Positions 26,164-39,443 of a stretch of DNA of 46,720 nt are shown here, in pieces. Origin of the DNA: Novosphingobium sp. FKTRR1 (lineage in GTDB: Bacteria; Pseudomonadota; Alphaproteobacteria; Sphingomonadales; Sphingomonadaceae); the NCBI RefSeq assembly GCF_020404405.1, contig NZ_JAIZDA010000028.1:1-46720 (forward strand), given 5' to 3'. A program made the position numbers and the translations under genes. How positions within the stretch are numbered: position 1 is the stretch's first letter; each line of letters begins with the position of its first letter. Below the pieces are notes generated by a model. That model did not search any database. It worked only from the letters and a program-made list of their open reading frames with translations, and had not been told where the DNA came from.

Positions 26164-28023
26164 TCAGTCTTTCGGTGCATCGAACTGCAAGCTGGCAAGG
26201 CGGGCATAGAGGCCCCCTTGCGCGCTCAGTTGGGTGTGGGTTCCCTGCTCGACGATCTGCCCCGCATCCATCACGATGATGCGGTCGGCCTGGCGCACGG
26301 TCGCCAGCCGGTGGGCGATGACCAGCGTGGTGCGCGACCGCATCAGCCGTTCAAGCGCGTCCTGCACCAGTCGCTCGCTTTGGGCATCGAGCGCGCTGGT
26401 TGCCTCGTCCAGCAGCAGGATCGGGGCATCGCGCAGCAGCGCGCGGGCGATGGCGATCCGCTGGCGCTGACCACCCGAAAGGCGGGTGCCGTCCTCACCC
26501 AGAAAAGTGTCGAGACCTTGGGGCAGGGCGCGCAGGAATTCCTCGGCATTGGCGGTGCGGGCCGCGTCCCAGATCGCCGCATCGCCGACGTTCCAGTTGC
26601 CATAGCGCAAGTTGTCGCGCGCGCTGGCGGCAAACAGGGTGCCGTCCTGCGGTACCAGCGCCATGCGGGCGCGGATTTCGGCCGGGTCGGCCTGGTTGAG
26701 CGGCACGCCGTCAAGCCGGATGGTGCCGCCCTGCGGGTCATAGAACCGTTCGGCCAATTGGAACAAAGTGGACTTGCCCGCGCCCGACGGGCCGACGATG
26801 GCAACCGTCTCGCCCGGCTCGACCGTCAGCGAAAACCCGCTGAGCGCGGCGACTTCGGGACGGCTGGGGTAGCGGAACGTGACGTTCTGGAACTGCAACT
26901 GGCCGCGCGCGGGGCTGGGCAGCACGATCGGCCGGGCCGGCGGAGCGATGTCGGGCTGTTCGTTGAGCAGTTCGGTCAGGCGGCTGGCGGCACCGGCGCC
27001 GCGCAGCAGATCGCCATAGACTTCGGTCAGTGCGCCGAAGGCACCGGCGACAAGCCCTCCGGTCAGCACGAAGGCGGCGATGGTGCCGCCGCTGATGCGC
27101 CCTGCGGCCACGGCCAGCGCGCCCTGCCACATCACCGCGGTGATGCCGCCGAACACCAGCAGGATGATGATCGCGGTCATCGCCGCACGGATCAGGATGC
27201 GTCGGCGCGCGGTGCCGAAGGTGCGCTCGACCGCTTCGGAAAAGCGGATCAGTTCGCGCCCTTCCTGCCCGAACGCTTGCACCACCTTCATCGCGCCCAG
27301 CACTTCGGCCACCAGCACGCCGACGTCGGCGACGCGATCCTGGCTGGTGCGCGAGACATTGCGCAGCCGCCGTCCGAAGAAGGTGATCGGCAGGATCACC
27401 AGCGGAATGCCGACCAGCAGCCACGTGGTCAGCGCCGGGGCCAGCGCGAACAGATAGACGATGCCGCCCAGACCCATGATCGTGTTGCGCAGCGCGATCG
27501 ACACGGTCGTGCCCACGACCTGTTCGATGATCGCGGTGTCCGAAGTCATCCGGCTGGAGATTTCCTTGGGACTGTTCGATTCGAAAAAGCTTGGAGGCAG
27601 GCGCAGCAGGTTGCCCTGCACCTTGATGCGGATGTCGGCAACCACGCGCTCGCCGAGCCACGACACGAAATAGAACCGCGTCGCGGTGCCAAGCGCCAGC
27701 ACGACCACCACCAGCAACAGCAGTTCGAACCAGTGGCCCAGCGCGGCAGTGTCGGCCCCGCGCGAAAAGCCCTTGTCGATGATCAGCCGGAAGCCTCCGG
27801 GAATCGCCAGCGTTGCCAAGGCCGTCACCACCAGCGCTGCCAGCGAGGCTGCGACTTGCCCCGGATACTTCAACGCCTCGCGCCAGACCATGCGCAGCGG
27901 GGTGATCGACCGGGCACGCGGCGGCTCAGCCGCTTGCGCACCATCGGCCTGCGTCAGCGGCGTGGGTTCGGTGGGGTGCGGTTCGGCCAGATGCTGGTCA
28001 ACGGGTGCGACTTGCTCGTTCAT
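26164..28023 (-). CDS. ABC transporter, fused permease/ATPase (MsbA-like exporter)
   Basis: This 619-residue half-transporter has a type-I exporter membrane domain of six helices (about 55-345), with the coupling segment FFESNSPKEISSRMTSDT. The nucleotide-binding domain runs from about 380 to 610: Walker A GPSGAGKST, signature LSGGQRQR, Walker B ILLLDEATSALD and the H-loop VIAHRLATV. It works as a homodimer. Alphaproteobacterial relatives are annotated as lipid A/multidrug exporters; the substrate cannot be read from sequence. The N-terminal 45 residues are soluble and Pro/Glu-rich. It is divergent from phaZ. Confidence 0.92.
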   Translation of the reverse strand: MNEQVAPVDQHLAEPHPTEPTPLTQADGAQAAEPPRARSITPLRMVWREALKYPGQVAASLAALVVTALATLAIPGGFRLIIDKGFSRGADTAALGHWFELLLLVVVVLALGTATRFYFVSWLGERVVADIRIKVQGNLLRLPPSFFESNSPKEISSRMTSDTAIIEQVVGTTVSIALRNTIMGLGGIVYLFALAPALTTWLLVGIPLVILPITFFGRRLRNVSRTSQDRVADVGVLVAEVLGAMKVVQAFGQEGRELIRFSEAVERTFGTARRRILIRAAMTAIIILLVFGGITAVMWQGALAVAAGRISGGTIAAFVLTGGLVAGAFGALTEVYGDLLRGAGAASRLTELLNEQPDIAPPARPIVLPSPARGQLQFQNVTFRYPSRPEVAALSGFSLTVEPGETVAIVGPSGAGKSTLFQLAERFYDPQGGTIRLDGVPLNQADPAEIRARMALVPQDGTLFAASARDNLRYGNWNVGDAAIWDAARTANAEEFLRALPQGLDTFLGEDGTRLSGGQRQRIAIARALLRDAPILLLDEATSALDAQSERLVQDALERLMRSRTTLVIAHRLATVRQADRIIVMDAGQIVEQGTHTQLSAQGGLYARLASLQFDAPKD

Positions 28024-28187
28024 GGCGCCCGACTACCCCATGCAGGCCCTGACCGAAAGGGGGCGCAAGAGGCCGCACTTTCTGCTGCATTGCACAACGT
28101 GATGTTTACCGGCACTATGCCAGACAACGCGGACTCGCCCCGGATCGCATCAGGTTGGCCGGTCCTTCAAAACAGGAATGGTTGCAA

Positions 28188-29444
28188 GTGCTGTACAAGG
28201 CTTATGAAATCCAGCGCTCGCTGCTTAACGCATGCAGCGCCATGGCCTCGATGGGGGCCGAGTTGCTCAACGATTCGCGCTTCCCGCTGGCAGGCACGGG
28301 GTTGACCCAGATGTACGCCTCGGCGCTCGATGTGTTCGCACACGCAACGGCGCCTCGCGGCAAGCCGACCTTCGGGATCAAGGCCATCCATCTCGATGGT
28401 CAGGCCCACGTCGTCACCGAAACGACCGAGATCCACCGTCCGTTCGGCGATCTCAAGCGCTTCAGCCACGATGGACTGCCCGCCGATGCACCGCGCCTGC
28501 TGATCGTGGCCCCGATGAGCGGGCACTACGCCACACTGCTGCGCGGCACGCTTGAGCGGATGCTGGAGCACAACGTCGTTTACATCACCGATTGGGCAGA
28601 CGCCAAATTCGTGCCGTTGAGCGAAGGCCGTTTCGATCTGGACGAATACATCGACTACATCGTCGATTTTCTGGAATTCATCGGCCCCGGTGCGCACCTG
28701 ATGGCGGTGTGCCAGCCGTCGGTTCCGGCATTTGCCGCAACCGCGATCATGGCGCGCGAAAACAACCCCTGCCGCCCGGTTTCGCTGACGATGATGGGCG
28801 GCCCGATCGACACGCGCGAAAGCCCGACGGCGGTCAACGATCACGCCATCACGCGCCCGCACGTGTGGTTCAAGCACAATGTGATCACCACGGTCCCGGC
28901 CAACTATCCGGGGGCCGGGCGTCGGGTATATCCGGGCTTCGTCCAGCTTGCCTCGTTCATGTCGATGAATCTGGGCAGCCACATGATGAGCCATTATGCG
29001 CTGTTCAACCATCTGGTGCAGGGCGACGGCGAAAGTGCCGAGGGCACCAAGACGTTCTACGAGGAATATCGCTCCGTCTGCGACATGACCGCCGAATTCT
29101 ATCTGCAGACGGTCGATGTGGTGTTCCAGCGTCACGCTTTGCCCAAGGGCGAGTTTGCGCATCGCGGGCAGGTCGTCGACCTTGGCGCGATCCACGATAC
29201 CGCGATCCTGTGCATCGAGGGCGAGCGCGACGACATCTCGGGCATCGGCCAGACCCGCGCAGCGTTGAAGGTGACGCCCAACCTGCCCGACAAGCTCAAG
29301 CAATACCACCTTGCCGCCGAAGTCGGCCACTACGGCATCTTCAACGGCTCACGCTGGCGCAACAAGATCGCGCCGATCGTCGACGAATGGATCGATCGCC
29401 ACGACGCGCGCGATTCCGGCCGCAAACTGAGCGTGGTTGCTTGA
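28188..29444 (+). CDS. phaZ: Intracellular polyhydroxyalkanoate depolymerase (PhaZ)
   Basis: This 418-residue cytoplasmic enzyme mobilises stored polyhydroxybutyrate granules. It begins at the typical LYKAYEIQRSLLNA segment. The nucleophile is a cysteine in the lipase-like box AVCQPSVPA (Cys175), as in intracellular PhaZ1-type depolymerases. The catalytic His is probably in AEVGHYGIFNG near the C-terminus. The GTG at 28188 is preferred to a TTG further upstream because the family starts at that point and AGGAATGG lies just before it. A MaoC-type hydratase is convergent behind a strong hairpin. The presence of phaZ implies PHA storage, though the synthase is not in the window. Confidence 0.93.
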   Translation: MLYKAYEIQRSLLNACSAMASMGAELLNDSRFPLAGTGLTQMYASALDVFAHATAPRGKPTFGIKAIHLDGQAHVVTETTEIHRPFGDLKRFSHDGLPADAPRLLIVAPMSGHYATLLRGTLERMLEHNVVYITDWADAKFVPLSEGRFDLDEYIDYIVDFLEFIGPGAHLMAVCQPSVPAFAATAIMARENNPCRPVSLTMMGGPIDTRESPTAVNDHAITRPHVWFKHNVITTVPANYPGAGRRVYPGFVQLASFMSMNLGSHMMSHYALFNHLVQGDGESAEGTKTFYEEYRSVCDMTAEFYLQTVDVVFQRHALPKGEFAHRGQVVDLGAIHDTAILCIEGERDDISGIGQTRAALKVTPNLPDKLKQYHLAAEVGHYGIFNGSRWRNKIAPIVDEWIDRHDARDSGRKLSVVA

Positions 29445-29453
29445 TCTGAAAGT

Positions 29454-29479
29454 GCGCCCTTGGCATCCGCCAAGGGCGC
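29454..29479. terminator. Hairpin between convergent phaZ and the MaoC gene
   Basis: GCGCCCTTGGC (29454-29464) pairs perfectly with GCCAAGGGCGC (29469-29479) around a four-base loop, in the 40-base gap between two convergent genes. A short AAACAAAAAA run lies beyond it. It looks like a bidirectional terminator. Confidence 0.75.
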
Positions 29480-29484
29480 TCACC

Positions 29485-29946
29485 TCAAACAAAAAACTGC
29501 GTGAGCCATTCGCAGATCAGTGCAGGCTTGGGCTCGCCTTCGATCTCGACGGTGATTTCCATCGTCTGCTGCCACTGACCGGGGCGCTTTTCCTCGATCT
29601 CGAGCAGCTTGAACACGCCGCGCACGCGCTTGCCGGCGCGTACCGGGGCCAGAAAGCGCGTCCGGTTGCCGCCATAGTTGACGCCCATCTTGATGCCTTC
29701 GGGGCGCGGGCAATCGCTTTGCGCGGTCAGCAGCGGGATCAGCGACAGCGTCAGGAAGCCATGCGCAATGGTGCCGCCGAACGGGGTCTGGGCTGCGGCG
29801 ACAGGATCGATATGGATGAACTGGTAGTCACCGGTCGCCTCGGCGAATTGGTTGATCCGCTCTTGCGAAACCTCGACCCATTCGGACGTGCCGACCACCT
29901 GGCCGACCAGCGCGCCCATTTCGTTCGGGTTGATAAACTTTGCCAT
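29485..29946 (-). CDS. MaoC family (R)-specific enoyl-CoA hydratase
   Basis: This 153-residue single hotdog-domain protein carries the hydratase-2 motif as ATGDYQFIHIDP, where Asp and His are spaced D-x4-H, followed by TPFGGTIAHGFLTLSLIP. The overall pattern is close to NodN-like hydratases and to mycobacterial Rv0130. It probably hydrates trans-2-enoyl-CoA to (R)-3-hydroxyacyl-CoA. Beside phaZ, a role in supplying or recycling PHA monomers is plausible but inferred. The ATG at 29946 gives the normal N-terminus MAKFINPNEMGALVGQ. Confidence 0.92.
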   Translation of the reverse strand: MAKFINPNEMGALVGQVVGTSEWVEVSQERINQFAEATGDYQFIHIDPVAAAQTPFGGTIAHGFLTLSLIPLLTAQSDCPRPEGIKMGVNYGGNRTRFLAPVRAGKRVRGVFKLLEIEEKRPGQWQQTMEITVEIEGEPKPALICEWLTQFFV

Positions 29947-30037
29947 GTCCGGCGCCTCACCCTTGTTGTTGAACCTGTTGTTGGGCGTACCATGGCGCGA
30001 TCGACTGACGCGTGCAACAGCGATGTTAAGTGGCCGA

Positions 30038-31408
30038 TTAAGCGGGCGGTGCCGCTGGCTCCGGGACGACGCGCGGGGCGCGGAATGGCACGATCTCGGT
30101 CCGCCGGATGCGCCCGACATAGGCCTGAAGTCCGCATTGCAGGCCGACCAGCATGTAGCAGAACGGCTGGAACGCGATCCCCACGAAGGCACCGCCGAAC
30201 AAGTAGATGATCTGCGCCTGTTGCAACGCATCGGCAAGCGGCGTCACCCAGACAAGGTCGGGTGGCGGGTTCTTGGCAAAGCGGCGGCGGATCAGTTCCA
30301 TGTGGACCACCCCCATCACGTGCAACAGCAACCACAGCCCAAGCCCCGGATAGCCCTGTTCGCCCAACATCTCGAAATAGCTGGAGTGATAGGCCCGCGC
30401 CTTTTCCACCACGCGCACGGTGCTGATGGCGGTGTTGTTGTCGCCAGCGCTTTCGGACATCACCTTGTCATAGCTGACCGCATTCTGCCGGAACGCATCG
30501 AAGCCCCCGCCAAAGGGCCGCGTCTTGACGAATTCGATCGTCCATTTCCACACCGCCACCCGCGTCGAGGCGGACTGGTCCGACTGGTGGTTCTTGATCG
30601 TGCTCATCCGCTCGGTAAAGCTTTGCGGCAACAGCGGAACCGCGATCATGCCAACCGCCACGACCACCCCGATGTAGGTCATCCGCCGCTTGGTCGAGCG
30701 CAACATCATCACCAGCATCACGCCAAAGCAGATCAGCCCGGTGCGCGCTTGCGTTCCGATCGGCATCAGCACGCAAGCAAAGCTGAGCCCCAGCGCAAAC
30801 AGCCAGACCAGCAGGCCGGGCTTGAACACGGTGCCGAACCGCGCCAGCCAGAGCGCCAGCGGGATCACGCAGATCGCCACCGTCGAGATGATCGAGCCTT
30901 CGTAAAGCCCGGTGTTGTCGTTCACCAAAAGGCGCAACTCGCCATAGCCGCCGCCCGAAAACAGTGTCTTGATCCCGCCGCCGACCACGATGACGCCGAC
31001 CGACAGCACCATGATCAGCGCCAGCGATTCGATCCGCAGCCGGGTGCGCAAGGTCAGCGGCAGGAAGATCGCAAAGACCAGCGCCTTCCACACCCAGCCC
31101 CATTTGTCGGCGGCCTCGACCGGGAAATCGGCCACGCGCGTGGTCAGCCCGCAATAGACCAGCAGCAGGATCATCACGATCTGGCGCGAACCGAGCCGGA
31201 TGCCGTTCTTGTCCTCGGCCACCGCCCACGACCCCACCGCCAGCAGGAACGCAATCAGCGAGATCGGGATCACCTGCAGAAAGCCCCAGCTGACCTTCTG
31301 TGGGGCAACGATATCGATGTAGGCGTATGCCAGCACGAACAGGAACGGTCGGCGGAACCCGGCCGCAAAGAACGCGACGACAAAGGCGGTCAGGAATAAG
31401 TTAAGCAC
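30038..31408 (-). CDS. Exosortase A-associated putative O-glycosylation ligase
   Basis: This 456-residue membrane protein has about ten hydrophobic segments and an O-antigen-ligase-like periplasmic loop (ASTRVAVWKWTIEF, RPFGGGFDAF, then HSSYFEMLGEQGYPGLGLWL). The N-terminus (FRRPFLFVLAYAYIDIVAPQ) is typical of the family found with exosortase A/PEP-CTERM systems. It is thought to join polymerised or lipid-linked glycan to an acceptor at the outer face of the inner membrane. It is divergent from a glycosyltransferase of the same system, with a 139-base shared promoter region. Exosortase itself is not in the window. Confidence 0.85.
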   Translation of the reverse strand: MLNLFLTAFVVAFFAAGFRRPFLFVLAYAYIDIVAPQKVSWGFLQVIPISLIAFLLAVGSWAVAEDKNGIRLGSRQIVMILLLVYCGLTTRVADFPVEAADKWGWVWKALVFAIFLPLTLRTRLRIESLALIMVLSVGVIVVGGGIKTLFSGGGYGELRLLVNDNTGLYEGSIISTVAICVIPLALWLARFGTVFKPGLLVWLFALGLSFACVLMPIGTQARTGLICFGVMLVMMLRSTKRRMTYIGVVVAVGMIAVPLLPQSFTERMSTIKNHQSDQSASTRVAVWKWTIEFVKTRPFGGGFDAFRQNAVSYDKVMSESAGDNNTAISTVRVVEKARAYHSSYFEMLGEQGYPGLGLWLLLHVMGVVHMELIRRRFAKNPPPDLVWVTPLADALQQAQIIYLFGGAFVGIAFQPFCYMLVGLQCGLQAYVGRIRRTEIVPFRAPRVVPEPAAPPA

Positions 31409-31547
31409 CTGTCGTCCTCACACCCGCCTGCAGAGCAGGGTCGCCAGCCGTCTGGACGCGACAAAGGTTCGGACCGATCATGACCATCGCCCTATTCTAT
31501 CACGGTTGACGCGCCGTTAAGCCATCGCGTGCGAAGAAAGAGCCATC

Positions 31548-32798
31548 ATGCGCATCCTCCACGTTCTTGACCACAGCCTGCCGCTGCACAGTGGCTACAC
31601 CTTTCGCACCCGCGCGATTCTTCATGCGCAGCAGGCGATGGGGCTTGAGGTGCGCGGGGTGACCGGACAGCGCCAGCTCGATTCGGCGGCGTGGAGCACG
31701 TCGGCCGCGACTCTGGCCGATCCCGAAGTGGCAGAAGGGCTGACGTTTCACCGGACGCCCGGTGTTCCCAAGGGCTTGCCCGGTTTGCGCGAATGGGGCG
31801 AGATCACGGCGCTCGCCCGCCGGATCGAGGCGCTGGCAGAGGAATGGCGGCCGGACGTGCTCCATGCCCATTCGCCAGCCCTGTGCGGCATGGCGGCGTT
31901 GCGCGCGGGTAAGCGGCTGGGCATTCCGGTGGTCTATGAGATTCGCGCGTTCTGGGAGGATGCTTCGGTCGGCAATGGTACTGGCCGTGAAGGATCGGCG
32001 CGCTACCGGCTGACGCGGCAATTGGAAAACCGGGTCGTTGCCGGGGCGGATGCGGTCATCACCATCTGTCAGGGGTTGCAGGACGATCTGGTCGCGCGCG
32101 GCTTTGACCGTTCGCGAATGGCGATCATGCCCAACGGTGTCGACCTTGCGCTGTTCGGCAGCCCGCTGGCGCGCGATGCCGAACTGGCCGAAGGGCTGGG
32201 CCTTGGCAAAGGGCCGGTGATCGGGTTCCTGGGAAGCTTCTACCCTTATGAAGGGCTCGACGATCTGATCGCGGCGATGCCTGCCATCGTCGAGCAATTG
32301 CCCGATGCGCGCTTGCTGCTGGTCGGCGGTGGCCCTGCGGGCGATGCGCTGCGTCGGCAGGCGGCGCAGTCGCCCGCTTCCCGTGCGATCTGCTTTGTCG
32401 GCCGGGTGCCGCACCACGAGGTCGACCGCTATTACGCGCTGGCCGATGTGGTGTGCTATCCGCGCAAGGCCATGCGGCTGACCGATCTGGTCACGCCGCT
32501 CAAGCCGCTTGAGGCCATGGCACAGGGCAAGCTGGTCGCTGCCAGCAGCGTTGGCGGGCATCGCGAACTGATCGAGCATGGCCGCACCGGCACGCTGTTC
32601 GCGCCCGACGATCCGACCGCGCTCGCCAACGCCATGATCGCCCTGCTGGGCCAGCGTGAAGGGTGGGACGAACGCCGTGCCACAGCCCGCGCCTTTGTCG
32701 AAAGCGCGCACGACTGGGCAAGCAACGTGCGGCGTTATCTTCCCGTTTACCAAACCTTGTTAGGCCAGAGCGTGGAATATGCCGGAATTGCCGCCTGA
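31548..32798 (+). CDS. Exosortase A-associated family 4 glycosyltransferase
   Basis: This 416-residue GT-B enzyme begins MRILHVLDHSLPLHSGYTFR and contains YEIRAFWEDASV, both typical of the PEP-CTERM/exosortase A-associated glycosyltransferase family. The C-terminal GT4 domain has the donor-binding region IGFLGSFYPYEGLDDLIAAM and the E-x7-E region around LTDLVTPLKPLEAMAQGKL. It probably adds a sugar from a nucleotide donor to a growing exopolysaccharide or glycan in the cytoplasm. It is divergent from the O-ligase. A gene of unknown function follows 84 bases downstream. Confidence 0.9.
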   Translation: MRILHVLDHSLPLHSGYTFRTRAILHAQQAMGLEVRGVTGQRQLDSAAWSTSAATLADPEVAEGLTFHRTPGVPKGLPGLREWGEITALARRIEALAEEWRPDVLHAHSPALCGMAALRAGKRLGIPVVYEIRAFWEDASVGNGTGREGSARYRLTRQLENRVVAGADAVITICQGLQDDLVARGFDRSRMAIMPNGVDLALFGSPLARDAELAEGLGLGKGPVIGFLGSFYPYEGLDDLIAAMPAIVEQLPDARLLLVGGGPAGDALRRQAAQSPASRAICFVGRVPHHEVDRYYALADVVCYPRKAMRLTDLVTPLKPLEAMAQGKLVAASSVGGHRELIEHGRTGTLFAPDDPTALANAMIALLGQREGWDERRATARAFVESAHDWASNVRRYLPVYQTLLGQSVEYAGIAA

Positions 32799-32882
32799 CC
32801 GCTCTGTCAGATCGGACTTGCGCAAACCGGCCGAAGGCAGGACGATGATGGCTATGCTGGCATTCGCAGGACATTGCGCAAA

Positions 32883-34568
32883 GTGAGCGACGGGCGCCCT
32901 TCGGCCAACGGGCTTGGCACTTCGCTGCGTCTGCTTGGCGCGCATCGGCTATTCCCGGTCGCAGCCGCACTCTGGTGTGCCGCCCTGTTCGGTCTGTCGA
33001 GCCTGGCGGTTTCGGGTCGGGTTTTCGAAGCGATCGTGGTGCGCACGGGACTGCCGGCCATTTTGCCTCCCGCCGCGCCGCCGCTTGGTGTCACCGCGCG
33101 GTTGCTGCTGGCGCTCTTGCTGGCGGCAGTGGGCGCCGGTTTGGGGCTTGGTTTTGCGCTGATCGCGCGTCGCCGGATGGGCCGTGGTGCCGAGCGGGCG
33201 GGGTTTGCGGATATGCCATCAGCAAAGTTCGATCCGGTCGTCCGTCTGCGCCGGCGCGATGCCCATCCCGATGCGCCACCGCGCCGCCCGCTGGTCCTGA
33301 CCGACGATCTGCTGCCGCTTACCAGCGATGCGGTTCAAGTGCCGGGCGTTCAGGCAGCCGAAGCGCCTGCGTGGGCTGGGCCGGAGCGTTCAGCCACGCC
33401 GTTTGCCGCACCGTTTGACGACGATCCATGGCCGAACCTGCCCGAACCGCAGGTATTTGCCACGTCCGCCACCCCGGATGACATGATTCTGGACTTGTCC
33501 GACTGGTCGGCCGAGCCGTCCGATGAACTTCCTGCGGCGGTTGAAGCTGATGCCCCGGCGCTGACCACTCCCACCACCTCTGGGTTCGAGCCTGCGCCTG
33601 TGTCGGCCGAACTGGCTGTGTCGGCCAATTCTCCCCAGCCAACGATCTTGCCACCGGTCCTGCCACACGCGCTCAAGTCGTTCGCCTCTGCCGCGATCCC
33701 CGATCCGCTGGTGCCCGGTGCGCCCCGCTCGCCATTGGCCAACGCGCCGGTCGCGACGCTGGGGCTTGTGCAACTGATCGAGCGCCTTGCGCTGGCGCTG
33801 GCCGAACGCCGCGCGCTGCGCGAAGCGGCAGTCATCGGCGTCGCAGCCAGCGCCAGCGCAGTCGCAGCCGCCGGATCTGCGAAGGAACAAGCCTTCGATG
33901 CCTTGCTGGCTGATCCCGAAGGGCACTTTTCCGGTGAAGTGCAACCCAGCGCGCAGGATTGGGACCGATTTGACGAAGTCGCTCAGGCGAGTGGGGCTGC
34001 GGCGCCGTTCCTGAACGATTCCGCGGCGGACATCGGCGATGCCACGCCAACGCCGCCCGCGCTGCTGTTGCGCACCAAGCCCAGCCGCCGGTTTGCCGAG
34101 CCGCGCTGGGCGGACGACGAGGGCGAACAAGCCTTGGCGACAGGCGAAAGCGAAGCACTCTTCGGCATGCCGGCGCACGATCCGGCCGACCCGTTCGCCT
34201 TTGACACAATGACGCAGGCGGATGGCGAAGGCGACGCCACGCTGGCCAACGACGATCGCTATCCGTCGCTGCTCGGGCTGTCGCTGTCGGGGCAATCGCG
34301 CCAGATCGGCCGGACCGACGAGATCGTGCCCTTCATGGCCGCAACGCCGGTCGAGCCGATGGCTGCACCGTCAGGCGATCCTGCGCAGGTGGTGCCGTTC
34401 CTGGTGCCCCAGTCCGAAAGTGCCGCCGTGTGGCCCTTGCCGACCGCCCCGCGCAAGGGGTGGAACATGCCATCCGGCCAGACACCGGCTCCGATCGACG
34501 CCGAAGATGCCGACCGTGCCCTGCGCGATGCGCTCGACACGCTCAAGCGGATGACCGCAAAGGGCTGA
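32883..34568 (+). CDS. Membrane-anchored, largely disordered protein of unknown function
   Basis: This roughly 561-residue protein has two N-terminal membrane segments (FPVAAALWCAALFGLSSLAV and TARLLLALLLAAVGAGLGLG), then an Arg-rich stop-transfer region (RRRMGRG). About 450 residues of Ala/Pro/Asp-rich low-complexity chain follow, with one predicted helix (IERLALALAERRALREAAVI). The C-terminus carries a short conserved-looking helix DADRALRDALDTLKRM. No known domain was recognised. The start is uncertain: GTG 32883 or TTG 32874. A 13-codon frame with its own AGGA ends exactly over the GTG (GTGA). Its place after the exosortase-A glycan genes is suggestive, not proof. Confidence 0.65.
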   Translation: MSDGRPSANGLGTSLRLLGAHRLFPVAAALWCAALFGLSSLAVSGRVFEAIVVRTGLPAILPPAAPPLGVTARLLLALLLAAVGAGLGLGFALIARRRMGRGAERAGFADMPSAKFDPVVRLRRRDAHPDAPPRRPLVLTDDLLPLTSDAVQVPGVQAAEAPAWAGPERSATPFAAPFDDDPWPNLPEPQVFATSATPDDMILDLSDWSAEPSDELPAAVEADAPALTTPTTSGFEPAPVSAELAVSANSPQPTILPPVLPHALKSFASAAIPDPLVPGAPRSPLANAPVATLGLVQLIERLALALAERRALREAAVIGVAASASAVAAAGSAKEQAFDALLADPEGHFSGEVQPSAQDWDRFDEVAQASGAAAPFLNDSAADIGDATPTPPALLLRTKPSRRFAEPRWADDEGEQALATGESEALFGMPAHDPADPFAFDTMTQADGEGDATLANDDRYPSLLGLSLSGQSRQIGRTDEIVPFMAATPVEPMAAPSGDPAQVVPFLVPQSESAAVWPLPTAPRKGWNMPSGQTPAPIDAEDADRALRDALDTLKRMTAKG

Positions 34569-34618
34569 ATTTCACGACATTGCCGCAACGCGCTGTTGCC
34601 GGGATCGCACGTTTCGGT

Positions 34619-34708
34619 AACTTTCTTGCGCGCAGGCGGGTAAACAGCCCCTGCGCGCAGTTGCAAAATAACTTTCCTGCAGTCATGGGGGAACTTCGCG
34701 CAACTTTC
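34619..34708 (+). promoter_or_regulatory. gltB leader: three AACTTTC repeats and a 10-bp hairpin
   Basis: AACTTTC occurs at 34619-34625, 34670-34676 and 34702-34708 in the 205-base region before gltB. Between the first two lies a perfect inverted repeat, TGCGCGCAGG (34627-34636) with CCTGCGCGCA (34650-34659). The repeats may be regulator sites for glutamate synthase expression; the hairpin may terminate the upstream gene. No regulator is identified. Confidence 0.4.
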
Positions 34709-34773
34709 GTTGCCTTTCGGGGCAGCGCGATTCGCGTGGGCGTTCCACTTCAGGATGCAGGACACAAATAGAA

Positions 34774-39414
<4,641 letters not shown>

Positions 39415-39443
39415 GACATTCGGGGAATAAGGGTTAGATTACA

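Noticed and set aside
26113..28305. A 730-codon plus-strand frame opposite the ABC transporter
   Set aside because: The minus-strand transporter has complete Walker and signature motifs; the opposite frame is low-complexity His/Gln/Arg-rich, typical of a shadow frame.
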